From: Agrostemma githago
Lineage: Eukaryota > Streptophyta > Magnoliopsida > Caryophyllales > Caryophyllaceae
Direction: 5' to 3'
NCBI GenBank assembly: GCA_958450325.1
Contig: OY288257.1
Coordinates: 6,095,873 to 6,159,872, forward strand
DNA: 64,000 nucleotides
In this document: one piece after another, positions 33,547 to 46,811 of the stretch
Numbering within the stretch: position 1 is the first letter of the stretch
Layout: each line of letters opens with the position of its first letter
Notes under the pieces: generated by a model
Told to the model about the DNA's origin: nothing
Databases searched by the model: none
The model's input: only the letters and a program-made list of their open reading frames with translations
Program-made: the position numbers and the translations under genes

Positions 33547-36500
33547 ATGGGGTTCGATTATAATGAAGATTGCAAATTGCATCAAATCAGTACCACTGTT
33601 CCTAAACACAAGCGTTCGAAGAGGTATGTATTTTGATCTTCCTTTCTGCTTCTTTTTTTTTTTTTTTTTTGGGATCATGAAGGGTTTTGCATATTTTTTT
33701 TGGAGAAACCGTCTCACACTGAGTCAATATGGAATATTTAGAGACCGTCTCTTAGAAGGTTTTGTGTTTTAGTTGAATGAAGTGGGGTAATTTTTAGCCA
33801 TGTTTTGTGGGTTTCAGTTGAGATGTTGGAATTGAGTTTATTGTGCTGAAATTGATGTAGGGAATTAAAGAGACAAGATGATAATGAAGCTCATTAAATT
33901 CTCTCCACATTAAAGTCTCATCATCCACCTTCAATGACCCCATGAATTACTTGAACCCCTCATTAATGACTGTATTGTAGAACTAGAGCCATGATCTACA
34001 TCTTCTGAATCCATAAAGGATGTAGGTAGGTCACCTAAATAGGCAAATATGGGATTCTGTTCTCAAAGAAGTTGAAGTCTTTTCATGTGTGTTAGTACTC
34101 CAAATCTCATTTAAAACCGTCTCATTTAAGACGGCCTCTATAGGTTCATTTAATGTTACCTCTAGCCTCTAGGTTTAGTCCGTCTTGAAAAAGACTAACT
34201 CGTTTCTTAAACTGTTTATATTACATGGGTGTGTTATTAAAAATTGATCGAAGTTTGGATAATGGAGCTTAGGAAGCTCTAAAAGGGCATTGTAAAGTAG
34301 TAGTGTTAGATTGATGTCTTTTCCTTTGTTGTTATAAAAAGAAGGAATTTAACAAAGTTAAAGTAGAATATCTTGTATATTGTGTTTATGCACCAGGAAA
34401 GTCTGTTGATATTAGTAGGAAAAACAAATTCAACCAGTGTGTGTTTGTGTGGGTACTTTGCTTAAATCTCTCTAATTTTGTGTTTTTCCTCTCTTTTTAT
34501 TTTGTCAGCTTTCCGGAAAAGAGACGAGTTGAAAGTGGCTTAGATGATTCTCATGAAGAGTCTCCTCGCGTAAAATTGGTAAAGCTATGCTTACTTTTCT
34601 CTAATTACTCTTCTTTTTAGTATAGCTTTGTGATTGATTATTTCCACATTTCCTTAAAGCACACTGAAGCTTTCTTTCTTAATGTTGGGTTATGATGGTT
34701 CTACTGTTTTTTGACTAATATGAGTAGCTTTGATGAATATGCATGGAATCCTTTATGCATAGATTATGATGATGTACACTTTTTTGTTTTCTCTTTGCTT
34801 CTGCTCTTCTCACCTCTTTACAAAATGCCAGCTTTTCCCATTCATCTCACTTGCTACAATTTTATGGGTTGTGCTGATGATTTCGTTTATTTTTCCGAAC
34901 TTATTGTTGGTAAGGTTGCATCTATATCGATCTTTGTTTTTAATCTTAACTGATTGGTGTAATGCTCGTTGTTTGTTCTAAATCTTTCGTTGGTTGGTTG
35001 ACAGGATATGGGAAAACTGACCGGGCTAAAAACTAAAAAGCTACAATCACCGAGAGCCGAAACACAGAATTCACTTAAACAAGAGGTACGTATAATATTA
35101 GCTGTACTCTATAGGATTTTTGCAGTTTGTTCGCATGTCTTTGAGAATCTTTTTTTCGTCCTGTTTTTCTCGGTCTGCCAACATGTGATGTTCAGTTCTA
35201 ATATTGTTTGTAGATTATACTCCTGGAGAAAAGGTTGCAAAATCAATTTGCTGTGCGTCGTACTTTAGAAAATGCGTTGGGGTCAAGCTCATCTCCTTAC
35301 GAGACAACTGAACCATCCGCGGTCCCCAAGGTAGGAGCTGTGCCGCTATGATTGTCTAAACAAGTTCATCAAATTTGTATTTGTGTTTTCCAGTCAATTA
35401 TTGGTTGTTAGAACATGTGAAATGTGTTCTAATTGATGTGTTAGTTTTCGGATGTTCCTTGCTTAGATCGTTGTCTTTTTTCCCCAATAAACTCTCCTGT
35501 TTGTGTTCATGTGGGGTACAATCCACAAGGCCTTGTTCTCTACTACACCGATTTATCTGATGTACAGTGAAGTGAACCGTAAAAAAGCTCACCACGTGTG
35601 TTAATTGGTTTCAGTCGGCATCAGAATTGATCAAGGATATTGCAGTGCTCGAAGTTGAAGTCGGTAATTTAGAGCGGTACCTTCTGTCGCTGTATAGAAA
35701 AGCATTTGATCAGCAGATCTCTTCCGTGTCTCCAGCAGCTAAGGAACATCAGCATATATCCTCTATATCTCCTGCTATGAGACTTGAGAAGATGTCATCT
35801 ATATCTTCAACTACTAAGGATAAAAAACCTCATTCAGTAATGCCACGGCGTTTGTTTGTGGATGAAGATGCAGCGGGTATTGCAACAAAGGTTAAAGCTT
35901 CAGTAGTTTTTCAGGAGGCTCCTAAGAGAATCTCTGACTCAAATAAAGAACCTTTAGAAGACAAGAACCTCGACTCTAGTGTCCTTCGTTGTCACTCTAC
36001 TTTATCACATCGCACCACGCTTACAACAAGGCCTTCTCCAGACTCTGTTGCTAAAGCATTGCGTGCATGCCATTCTCAACCACTGTCTATGTCTGAGGTA
36101 CTCCTTACAAGTCTTGCTTCATTTTCAGTTTATTTAACGGGCATAAAATAATCATACGGATAAAAAGGAAAATCGATTGAAAAGAGTTCAATAACGGCGC
36201 TCTTTAGTAAATGACATCCTGAATGATAATGCTACTAGTTACTAAAGATGTTTTTTTTCTTTTCATATGCAGTATGCGGGTGCCAATGTCATAAGCCTAG
36301 CCGAGCATCTTGGTACACGTATTTCAGACCATGTCCCAGAGACCCCCAACAGGATTTCAGAAGATATGGTGAAGTGTATGGCTGCCATATTTTACAAACT
36401 GGGAGAGCCACCATCTGTAAATGGCCTCTCGTCACCCAATTCGTCTTCATCCTCAATGGGTGCGTTTTCTCCGCATTATCACTGTGATGCATGGAGTCCA

Positions 36501-38083
36501 GGGTTTGGCAAAGATTCTTCCTTTGATACACGGTTAGATAACCCGTTCAATGTGGAAGGACTCAAGGAGTTTAGTGGTCCGTACAGTACTATGGTCGAAG
36601 TCTCGTGTATATATAGAGAGAGTCAGAAGTTGGGTGATGTGGAATATATGTTGCAGAATTTTAGGTGAGACTGTCGGTCTTACTTACACTTGCACAAAAA
36701 AAAAAGGATGAGAAATCTGTTTACATAGGAATTTCATATCATTAAATATATTTATATTTTCTGCTGAAGGTCACTCATATCTCGATTGCAAGACATCGAT
36801 CCCAAGAGAATGAAACACGAGGAGAAGCTCGCCTTTTGGATTAATGTTCACAACGCTTTAGTGATGCATGTAATGATTGTAATCTATGAATCATGGAAAT
36901 CTTTCAATCATATTTATACTTGTCTATGATCTATTGACTGAATGTTCACTGGCGCTATGACTCTTGACAGGCATTTCTAGCTTATGGCATCCCACAGAAT
37001 AATGTGAAGAGAGTCTTCTTACTCTTGAAGGTAAAAATCTGGGGAAAACTGAATGTATATATATCTCTTTTAGCGAAGCAATAAGATTGTATTCTTAATT
37101 CCTTTGTGCATGTATATATCCATCCAGGCTGCGTATAATGTTGGAGGTCATACTATTAGTGCAGATACCATTCAGAGTTCTATATTGGGATGTAGAATGT
37201 CTCGTCCAGGGCAGGTTTGTTCTTGTTTCTGGTCCTATCTGTATTTAAATCGGTTAGTTGTCATTATGTATGATATGAACATGCGTTTGCATACCAACTT
37301 CTGGCCAGATTGATAATTCGTCATGTGTGACACCATTTTAAAGCTGGGGGAGATTGTCTTTAAACGAATTCACTGTTTAAAGTATTATTCAGAAAGTCAT
37401 TACTTCGAAAACAAAATCTGTTAATACTTGCTTGTTTTGTGATTCCAGTGGCTTAGGATGCTATTTTCCCCAAAGACAAAATTAAAATCAGGAGATCACC
37501 GTCAGGCTTATGCTATTGAGCATCCGGAGCCTCTTCTCCATTTTGCCCTTTGTTCGGGAAGTCACTCTGATCCGGCGGTATGTCCACTTTGAAGCTATTT
37601 TTTAAATACTTGCAGTATTTGTCGCCTTTTTGCGACTTCGAAATCGACCCTCAACCATCAAGAGGGGAATCTGCATACATATCCAGTAGATGAAACAGTT
37701 CATTTTTTTGTCAGTTTTGGGGTGATGTTGCTTGTGTCGTTTATATCGACTTCCCTGAATATTTGCATTTGTTGTAACAGCTTCACGTATATACTCCAAA
37801 AAGGGTGTTGCTAGATCTAGAAGCAGCAAAAGAAGAGTACATACGCGCCACGTTTGGGGTGCGCAAGGATCAGAAAGTTGTGTTGCCAAAACTGGTGGAG
37901 TCGTATGCCAAGGATTCTAATCTGTCCAACGCTGCTGTTCTTGAGGTAATACAACAATCGTTGCCTGATTCATTGAGGAAGTGTCTTAAGAAGTGTCAAG
38001 CCGGAAAATCAAAGAAGAACATTGAATGGATGCCTCACAATTTCGGCTTCCGTTATCTGATCTCAAAAGAGCTGGTAAAATAA
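33547..38083 (+). CDS. DUF547 protein with N-terminal leucine zipper (11 exons)
   Basis: Exons: 33547-33623, 34509-34578, 35005-35085, 35214-35330, 35615-36097, 36273-36664, 36770-36869, 36971-37030, 37128-37214, 37449-37577 and 37781-38083. All introns are GT-AG and the joined frame is 632 codons. Exons 3-5 encode a coiled coil (LKQEIILLEKRLQNQFAVRR, then IKDIAVLEVEVGNLERYL) like the MIP1-type leucine zipper. A Ser-rich linker follows. Exons 7-11 hold the DUF547 core (KLAFWINVHNALVMHAFLAY, AAYNVGGHTISADTIQ, HFALCSGSHSDPALHVYTP) and the end FGFRYLISKELVK. Plant DUF547/leucine-zipper proteins of this size are widespread, with poorly known biochemical function. I see no lesion. The start is the first ATG in frame with the conserved exons; a longer frame starting at 33430 lacks homology. 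Confidence 0.88.
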
Positions 38084-39230
38084 CTATCAAGTGATTGATT
38101 AGTACTCGTAGTCTATACTTAAATTTATTTGTTCTTTGGTGGTGTTGCTTGGATAACAGTAGTGTAATGTTTATGTACAAATATTTAGTAGAGGGTCAGG
38201 GTAGCTGTAGGAAAGTACAGAACGGATGGTGGCTCTTCGCCTCCACTTTTGTAAATGCAGCCTATTATTATGAGCTTAGATCGGAATGCAAGTGTGGGTG
38301 ATTTTGTTCCAAGGATTGGAGACTCAAAGTCCGATATGCAATAGTAGTCTCTTAGCAGGAAATGTTAAATCTGGTAACTTTAGCAGGAGCGGTATCGAAT
38401 CCTATGACAAATCTAGGTAGTCTCCTAGTTTGGGTTCAAGACGGGAAGCAAGCTCATTTCCCACCATAAACATCCATCCAATAAGACTAACCAATCCCTA
38501 CCTCATGTGTTTAGTCTGACCGACAAAAAAAAAAGTAAAGGCCAAAACAAAAAAAGCTTGCCATGATCAAAAAAAAGAATTGTCAACATCCCTCGACCAT
38601 ACACGGTCAACTCAAATGAAGAATCCCATGACCGGGGCTAAGAGGTCAACCCAAAGAATTCAAAAACCCATGACCGGAGTTAACGATCAACTCAAGTGAA
38701 ACGGTCAATTCAAAATTATCAAAACCCATACCATCAAATAGGGGGGAAACAATAAGTTGGTCAACCACATTGTTTTTTTTTATCGACTATCCAGTCATAA
38801 TGAAATGTTTTTTTTTTTTTGCCAGCTCATAATGAAATGTTGAAGTTACTAACATTAGATTTTTATAATTCGAGGGTGATGATCTCCATCATTGTTTCCA
38901 AATCTCCCTTTTCTCACTGCAACGGTGATACCGGATTTACCTCTTTCGGGAAGAAGAGTAGATCGCGCTAATTTAAGATGGAGGACTACTTGAATATTCT
39001 TAGAAAAACATTGAAGTATTCTCGTATTCTATTCAGTTTGAGGATGCTAGTATATGTGAGAGGTTTATATTCAACCGTGGTGTGATAGGTATATCTGACG
39101 AGTCAAATATCGACCCGCATGAATAGGTTGGACAAAGTTAGAATTTCACGGTGGAGTAGCAAATCTTCGTCTTTATCTACCATCACAAATGATTATAGTC
39201 GCTAAGATTAGGTGGAATGGAATAGTATAA
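38084..39230. other. Downstream of DUF547 gene
   Basis: This includes the 3' untranslated region of the DUF547 gene (end not defined). At 38580-38740, phrases around CGGTCAACTCAA and CCCATGACCGG recur in imperfect direct repeats. No other gene is seen. Confidence 0.5.
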
Positions 39231-39325
39231 TACTCCCTCCGTATCTATATGTTCGTTCACTTTCAATATAATACTCCATTCATATATTAAACAAAGTGAA
39301 CAAACATATAGATACGGAGGGAGTA
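39231..39325. mobile_element. Stowaway-like MITE, 95 bp
   Basis: Almost the whole element is an inverted repeat: CTCCCTCCGTATCTATATGT at the left pairs with ACATATAGATACGGAGGGAG at the right, bounded by TA. It can form a long hairpin. Confidence 0.85.
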
Positions 39326-39661
39326 CTCTATAATGTAAGCATGCTATAATGAGATTGATTAGTGAAAGTAGCAATCAGATAGACAAAGATTTGAAATGAC
39401 GAATAATTATTCAGGTAATCACAGAGACAAATCTGCGATCATGTGATTTGACAGGGCTGGCTGAAACAACAAGGCATTTGCTAGTAGTAAAAGAATCTTA
39501 AGACTTTTTAGCACAACACAAACACAAACACTAGCATTCATGTCTACCCAACCTTAGAGTCCGCTAAATGCCTAAAACATGTGTAATCTTACTTAAACTA
39601 TTGCTGCTTCCTCCCTCACTAATCACCACGAGTGATTCATCACTCATCACCAACAACTTTT
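39326..39661. other. Intergenic DNA
   Basis: Nothing recognised. Confidence 0.5.
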
Positions 39662-39780
39662 TCTTTTTTTGGTTCATCGAAGAGCGCACTTAGTCGTATT
39701 ACAATATAGGGGAGGAGAATTCGAACCTGGAACCTACTGTCCCAGAGCACCTAGTCTTAATTACTAGGCTAAGACATTTT
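39662..39780 (-). mobile_element. SINE copy
   Basis: Read on the - strand it has a tRNA-like head (TTAGCCTAGTAATTAAG, then a B-box-like AGGTTCGAATTC) and ends GTGCGCTCTTCGATGAACC plus an A run. The last 20 nt match the SINE at 28975-29056. No clear target duplication was found, because both sides are T-rich. Confidence 0.6.
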
Positions 39781-40734
39781 TTTTTGTTAACCAGTACGAT
39801 AATTTACCGTGCTAGTGACGGTGATTTGTCCATGTCAAATGTTTAGATTAATGTGAATAAAATATTTATTTGTATTGAACTAATATTTTCCAATATCATA
39901 CGGAGTATTTCACAACGTTTTAGTTTAAAGACAATTTACTCGGTATTTATTTTTGTTTTTGACTTGGGTATCCTAACCTAGTTGGTTACCTAGTACAGGA
40001 CAAGGGGTAGGTTGTTGACATTTGAGTTGTGAGAATGTGACCCGGATAAGTTTGGATAATGGCAATCATGGAGTTAGCCAACTTTGCAACTCGCAAGCTT
40101 CTTACAATGTCTTAACTCTAGCAAGTAATAATGGAGTACGTACATGATATGTATGCCTATGCCTGCCGACCCTATTTCTGGGGCTTTGTCCTCCTCCTCC
40201 ACCTTCATATACTCCAACTTTCTGATTGACATTTGATACCCCTACTCATTTCCATCAATCACACAATAATAATTCAACATAACCCACCACACACTTCAAA
40301 CCAATTCATTCATGATCATCTCACTTGTGACCTCAATTTCCTTGTAGAGTTGTACTCATGTAATCCTCTAATTATGATACCGCCTCAATGAATTTGGTTA
40401 TGCCACAGTCGGATATATCGCCCCGATCGATCCTCTTATGTTCGTCTTGCGACACAGAAATGAATTTGTCACGGACCTTCCCTAGCGAAGTCGATACTGA
40501 AATAAATGATGGATTCAAGAATAATCACACCCAGGATACATACATAATAAGGGTTCAAATTATATTATAAGACTTCAACAGGAATACACACAAATACACA
40601 GTTACACACGCACAATCACATACAGACTCATCAGACATCAGTAAAAACAAGAAACGGGAAAAGCACACAATTTGGTTTTACAAGTTCTCAATAATGGAGT
40701 ATTAATTAGGGCACAGCCATAATCACTGTCTTAT
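39781..40734. other. Intergenic DNA between SINE and NIP gene
   Basis: No gene recognised. The 60-aa frame at 40388-40570 has no known motif. Confidence 0.5.
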
Positions 40735-40740
40735 TTTATT
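40735..40740 (-). terminator. Polyadenylation signal of NIP5;1-like gene
   Basis: AATAAA on the - strand, about 60 nt past the stop codon at 40800-40802. Confidence 0.5.
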
Positions 40741-40799
40741 GCCTTGTTTAATGAACAATGTATAGATACAGGACAGAACTGAAGGGGTTTGAGGTTGGT

Positions 40800-43700
40800 C
40801 TAACGACGAAAGCTCCTGGTGGGACGAGGTGCCTCGACCTCATGCTCCTGCAGCTGAACCAGCTTGTAAATGGCCGCTCCTCCCAGAGCCCCCAGAGTTG
40901 GTGCCACCAGGTATATCCACACTGCCCTGTAGTTTCCTGCTGCCACTGCGGGTCCTAGTGTCCTCACTGGATTCATCGACCCTCCACTTGATGGTCTGCC
41001 ACCCAACAGTTCAATTACTTAAATTCAGATATACTTAACTATGGAGTATAAACTTAGATATAATGCCACACACAATATTGAACTTGACGAAATGGCTTAA
41101 AACTCACCCTGCAACAAGTATGTTCAGCATAACTGTTGCTCCTACTGCAATACCTGCTAATTCTCCGACCTATGACAAAAAAAGTGATCAGATAAACGGC
41201 ATCAAGTGGGAGTAATATGTAGAGCTCATAAAGGTTGGGGTGTTATTTTTTATTATTCCATTGTCGATACAAAGTCGAAGGTACTCTGGCAGTGAACAAT
41301 GGTTAAATCAAATATACTCACCGCTCGTGTGTCAGTAGCAACAGCAGTGACAACAAACATGAGGTTGAAGGTGATGAGGAACTCGAGGGCGAAGGCTTGT
41401 CCGATACTGACAGAAGGAACAGTCACTCCACCCGACATGAAAGGGTGAAAGACACCCTTAAGAGTGAGAGAAGCAAGGATAGAAGCTGCAATCTGAGCAG
41501 CAATATAGGCAGGAACTTGGACCCATGGGAAATGGCGGAGAGCTGCAAAGGCAATGGTCAGAGACGGGTTCAAGTGGGCCCCAGAGATGTGTCCTGTGGA
41601 TAGGATTATGATCATCACAGCCAGTCCAGCGCAGGCAGCATTCCCGATCAAGGACTCTGCTCCGTTGTATTTCTGGTTCACAATTGGACCCGCTGTTGCA
41701 GCGAAGATCAAGATGAATGTCCCCACAAATTCTGCAACCAGCTGTGCATTTATATAGCGAAATTTTCAGTATTAGTTTGAGAGAAGAGAAATGTCGTGCC
41801 TTCTCTAATTTCAGAATCAAGAAGGTAAATATATATATAGGACCTCGCCAACACTATGTTAGCGTTATAATGTCGGGATTCAGAGATGTTATAACGAAAC
41901 TGAAGATTTGATAGGGTGGTTGATTGATAAGGCTATATATGTGATCACAATATGTATCCTCATACTACAGCACTATTCCGAATCAAAAGCTTCTACGATG
42001 ACACTTAGCTTTATTATGACCATCTGCACTAGAAAGTAGAAACTATACAGGAATCTGACAGCCAATGCTAGCTTAACTCTAACAAGTGTAATTTCAAGCA
42101 AGACGGTGTTTTTGGGTTGTACAAAAATTCATGACCGAACAACATGCCATTATTGAGTCGATCAGAAAGGTCGATCACAGCTTGATTTGTAGGTGATATG
42201 ATCAGGTAGTAGGTTAGAATTAATAGCAACAACTAATTGCACGTGGTGGAGATACGGAGTGATAGTGAATCTGTTTAAGCATACCATGCATTTACAGTAG
42301 TTGCTAAGAGAATTAAAGTCAGATATAGAAAGCCAACAAAAGCGCCTATATTCTTGCTCGCACCTCCACCTCCACCGCCACCGCCACCTCCTCATGCTGC
42401 AACATTCAACCATATACTAATACCAATACCAATACTAATACTAATAGTGCCGGCGGAATTATGAGTTGCCCCCTCAAAATAATTGAACGTCGATCTCCTT
42501 CATTGTTGGTTGAATAGTGTGCATGTGACCCCCAATTGTTGGCCCCTCAATTGTGAATAATGGACTATATGCATGTTTAATGCAAATTATTGCTTCTTTC
42601 ATATCACATTCGTCTATTTTTTTAGGGTACAGATAATGTCACTTGATCGCTTGTAATTTATGCCACTCAACTTGTAAGTTGCACGGAGTAATAGAAATAT
42701 TTTTTCAAGGAAGAAATCGAGTGGTAGATTCAAAACATACTTATATTATTGGAAGATTATATTGTAAGAAAAACGACACGACAACTCGACAAGTTAAAGT
42801 TCTTCCATTACGATTACTCTAATAGATTTGAGAAACCATGAACAAAATATCTAGCCTACCGTAGACTTTAGGTTCTTTATTTTAATACTCGTATATGATG
42901 CTGCGAATGTAATTTGGAATGCAGATATAAAATATAAAGGATAATGTAAGATGTCAACAATTGCATGCGTTATCAATAGTGTTGGAAGAGACTTATATCT
43001 CCAATCATAAGCCCTTATATTATTATTCTACTCCTTCCTTCTCCTTTTTTATTGATTCGAGTACCTTAGTTAATTCTCATCTCATGAAAGAGAGAGGGAG
43101 TATGTATCTACTACCTATAGTCAGTTAATCAAATTTTAACTTCATTTAGAGTGAATACTTGTATTATGTAATGATCGAAGTTATTTATTACCGAGTATTT
43201 AAATTAGAGATGCCAATAATTATTATACGAGTTGTTGGTTATAACTTGAATGAATTTGATCCCGTCAACATCAAAATCAAAATCAAAATTATTTATCTGT
43301 GCGACTCACTTTACCCCTCCAAAAGAAAACGAATCGTAGTCTTTAGGTTGGAATTGGTACATGATTCCAAACGTGGATTTTGGTATTCTTACTTGCTCCG
43401 TATATTGTAATTAGTGGTGGGAGGGAGTTTGTATTGGAAAATGATGAAGTAGCCAAGTCTTGTTCCAAAAGAAAAGATGGAAATGTAATTTTCTAGTATT
43501 AAGTCACTTATTATGCTATGCAGGTTAAAATGTCGTCCTCAGCTCCATATGTCAAATGTCATACTTGACACTAACTTTTAAGTAGGAGTAGTACTAGCTA
43601 CTCTCTCTCTCTCTCTCTCTTTTATGGACTTATTATTATTAACAAATGACAATAACGGAATGAACAATGAGGAGACGACACACACCGTCCATACCCCTTT

Positions 43701-45462
43701 CAATACTCTTTTCTTTAACCCTAATTTAATACCCTTTCATTTACCCTTTTACTCCGTATGATTTTAGATCTTCCTATGTACAATATTTATCCTTTCTTAT
43801 TTATGATTTCCTTTTCAACCTTTTTTTTCTCTACATTTTGTTGCAGGACACCTCACCCGTTTTATTAAAGTTTTATTAGTTGATCTTAACCATTACCTTA
43901 AGCTTTCGGGTTACAATTTATTCGCCCCCACAAGGGTGACATTTTACAAATTATTTCAAGTTGCAAAAAAAAAAAAAACACAAATATATAGAGTAAAGAT
44001 GACGTTATATTTTAAGACCAGATGAACCATTTGCATAAAAAGACCACTCACCAGCACCAATAAATAAAAAATCATTTCATTTAAAAGGCCAGTTTTAAAT
44101 TTGATTACGATCCATACAGTAATTACAACTGAGTACATTGCAATTCATAAATTGGGTTTGTCTTTTATTTAACCCGTCACATATTTGTGATGGATATTTC
44201 CGTCATAAGTAAGGATTTGTCGAGGATAATTAACGTCATAGGGAGCAGTGGTGAAATGAAGGTCAACCTTGTCCAAACCTTCAATTAACAGGGGATTAAT
44301 CTGAAGCACAGGAATTAATAAATAAATAGCCAAGCTTATCTAAGGATTTCAAGTCCAGGACTTATTAGTGTCGGCACTTGAATAAGGAGTGACGAATTTT
44401 AGTAGCTAATTTAATTGTTAGCTTTCCAAATTCAAAGCTGAAAGCTTCAAGGTTTAATATCTTAACCAATCCTATTACGGAGTACAGTGCCACTCCGTAT
44501 TTTGTAAGGGAGTATTGTTTTTTCAAGTCTCATTGCGCTGCTCTGATTGCGTTCTATGGGGAGAAGAGCAGGTCTAGCAACTTTACCACGTACTACTAAG
44601 GATTACTTAAAGACTAGAATTATCGATTTTGTTGACTTTATTCTTATGTATGTATATACTCCTTACGGAACAATATGTACTCCGTATCGATCAAATTTCT
44701 ACGACTAACAAATTCTTTAAACTTATCTCCCTAAACGAATGAATATTATATGATTCGTTGTGACCGACAAGCCTATTACAAAGAAGAATTTGCCTAAATA
44801 ATACTTCGTCCGTTTCATTCATTTCCATATACAGAGTACTTATTTTATACGTGTATGTACTTTTTTTTGTGTCTATATACTTGATTTTGTATTAAAAGTA
44901 ATAAAAATTTGTCTATATGTTTTCGATTAGATAATTTAAACAAAATCTTACCTGACAATTATTTATCTTATACTCCGTATATTAAAATTCGTACTAGTAA
45001 AGATTCTCTCAGTTATGAATAGTATGAAAAAAAATTAAGCACGGATTCTCTCATTTAAACAATTCTTTAGATGGATCCAAATAAAAAGTTGAATGGACGA
45101 GACTGAGTAAGCGCAAGCAACTTAAGAGGGTCCATAATGGAGCCAAAAACAAACACAAAAAAAAAACTGCCGGGAAAAGCAGTGGGCCCAGAAGAAAACG
45201 TGGGAGTTGATACCTTTCGGGTGAGAGTGACATCAGGAGCTTTGAAGTCGGAAAAGCAGGACTGAAGTGGGCCTACTCCCATGCTCAACGGCCCATCTGG
45301 AAAACACTGACACCGTGGCATTGACGATCTCTCGTACGACAACGAGTCAACTCGCCTACTCGAGAACAACGGCAACGGCGTCCCCTCTGGCGTCACCGGC
45401 ATCGACACTGCCACCTCCCCTCCATTATCATTATTCTCTCCTTCCTTCTCAACCACTGCCAT
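40800..45462 (-). CDS. NIP5;1: NIP5;1-type aquaporin, boric acid channel (4 exons)
   Basis: Exons on the - strand: 45462-45214, 41741-41322, 41169-41108 and 40995-40800, 308 aa, all GT-AG and in phase. The N-terminus has Thr-Pro motifs (VTPEGTP), then RVDSLSYERSSMPRCQCFP and DVTLTRK, the tail type of NIP5;1. The six-helix channel follows with GAHLNPSLTIAF and GGSMNPVRTLG. NPS and NPV in place of two NPA boxes mark the NIP5;1/NIP6;1 (NIP II) group, which transports boric acid and some other small neutral solutes across the plasma membrane. The protein ends TRSFRR. AtNIP5;1 is about the same length. The first intron is 3.47 kb. Regulation probably includes two AUG-stop uORFs in the leader. I cannot fully exclude NIP6;1, but the N-terminus and leader favour NIP5;1. 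Confidence 0.9.
41742..45213 (-). other. Long first intron of NIP5;1-like gene
   Basis: This 3.47-kb intron has a donor AAAG/GTATCAA and an acceptor ATGCACAG/CTGG. It contains (CT)n at about 43600-43621, a CCACCTCCACCGCC-type repeat near 42363, an ACCCGTCAC motif at about 44173 and a single Stowaway-like end near 44805. I see no gene on either strand. Confidence 0.7.
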
Positions 45463-45567
45463 TTTTTTTTGTATTTTTTTGATTTTTTTAAATAAAAATT
45501 AAAACGATTTTTTTTTTGTTTTTTTGATTTTTTTGGGTGAAAAGATGAGGTGATTAGTAGCTTAGAT

Positions 45568-45573
45568 TTACAT
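45568..45573 (-). promoter_or_regulatory. AUG-stop minimal uORF, proximal
   Basis: ATGTAA on the - strand, its A 111 nt upstream of the main ATG, within CCAATTATGTAAAT. The same block occurs in the distal copy. In Arabidopsis NIP5;1, an AUG-UAA in the leader causes boron-dependent ribosome stalling and mRNA decay; a similar role here is inferred. Confidence 0.7.
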
Positions 45574-45755
45574 AATTGGTAGGTTTTTATAAAGTTGAAT
45601 TTACGGTTTTATAGAAATGGTGGCCACTTTAAGAAACAGTAAAAAAAAATACGAGTAATAATTAGACAAACATAATCATAAGGATAGAGTAAAAATGATT
45701 TTTTTTTTTTGTTTTTTTTTTTGGGTGTGGGATCAAAGAGAAAAATAAGCTGAAT

Positions 45756-45761
45756 TTACAT
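45756..45761 (-). promoter_or_regulatory. AUG-stop minimal uORF, distal
   Basis: ATGTAA on the - strand, its A 299 nt upstream of the main ATG, within CCAATTATGTAAAT. The position is close to the roughly 300-nt distance I recall for the regulatory site in Arabidopsis NIP5;1. Two ordinary short uORFs also lie in the leader, starting near 45684 and 45868. Confidence 0.7.
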
Positions 45762-46033
45762 AATTGGATGGTTTTTATAAAGGTGTAATTAAGGTGTGAT
45801 GATGATGGAGAAGGAAGCCACGATCAGAAGAGAGAAAAACAAGAGGATGAAGGATCAGAGAAAGAGTTGGGGGATCATCAAGTGAAGTAAGATGAAAATG
45901 GTGTTGGAGAAAGAAGGATGAAGGATGAGTTTTATGAGATTGAGATGAGAGAGAGAGAGATGAAGGGAGTTGAGTTGAGTTGAGTTGAGTTGATTAGCAA
46001 AAGGTACGAGTTATGAAGTGAGAAGTCCGGTGT

Positions 46034-46041
46034 GTTTATAT
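46034..46041 (-). promoter_or_regulatory. Putative TATA box of NIP5;1-like gene
   Basis: ATATAAAC on the - strand, with a CT-rich probable leader start about 50-90 nt downstream. A start near 46005 would give a leader of about 540 nt that includes both AUG-stop sites. Confidence 0.5.
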
Positions 46042-46078
46042 GGGTGTGAAAAGGGAAGGAGGATTTTGGGCCGGGCAG

Positions 46079-46097
46079 GCGGGCGGGCGGGCGGGCG
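46079..46097. repeat. (GGGC)n microsatellite
   Basis: About four to five GGGC units, roughly 40 bp upstream of the putative TATA box of the NIP5;1-like gene. Confidence 0.7.
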
Positions 46098-46811
46098 AGT
46101 GGGTAAAATAATGTCGAAAGTCAAATTAAATGCATTGCCCTTAAATTATGCCTCTGCTTTTTTTCGGCACAAGATCTCATCTGCGGAACGGAATGATCCA
46201 GCCCGTATCTGCTTACGGGTCTGGATTTAACCGATATGGTTGACTCGTTTCTTCAACCACCAATTCACTTCTGTCGATCCTACGTTGGGTTAAGACAACT
46301 ACTTACATCACTTGGGCCCGCCAAGTGAAAGAAGGAAACCTATCAATCTCACATTATAGTTTCGAATTAGATTGACAAGGCTAACCAGGTGACCTACGTC
46401 ATGGCATGGACTACGGAGTAGATCTCACAAATCTAGTCGGGCCTAATCCGCCGATCGCACAACACTTCGTCAGAGGACAACTCAACATAATACAACACGA
46501 CCAGATAAACCGAGCACATCACAACACAAGAGACTGGTCACGATGTAAAACATTAAAAAGCATGTGCTTCTACATGCCCGGTCGGACCCGAGTCACGTCC
46601 CGACTTCCCGACCCATGGAATCGGTGCCGACTCTAGTATATTAAATGATGAGTATGGGAATTTTTTTTATTGAAAGGGCAATTACGTACATTGGCTTTAA
46701 TGCTCTATCATTATACAGTACTTGTTTTCTAAGCCATCCATCACTTTGGGTTATTAGCGTCATTACCATTTAGCCATGTGCAAGTACTCCTTCAAATTAA
46801 ATGTATTTTAG
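46098..46811. other. Intergenic DNA
   Basis: GC content is somewhat higher at 46140-46640 than around it. This suggests an old unrecognised insertion, but I find no ends or domains. Confidence 0.4.

Noticed and set aside
33705..33770. MITE in intron 1 of the DUF547 gene
   Set aside because: GAGAAACCGTCTC and GAGACCGTCTC form a short inverted repeat, but no duplication or full ends are seen.
44800..45010. Stowaway MITE in the first NIP intron
   Set aside because: Only one end (ACTTCGTCCGTTTC) is visible. No matching inverted end was found.
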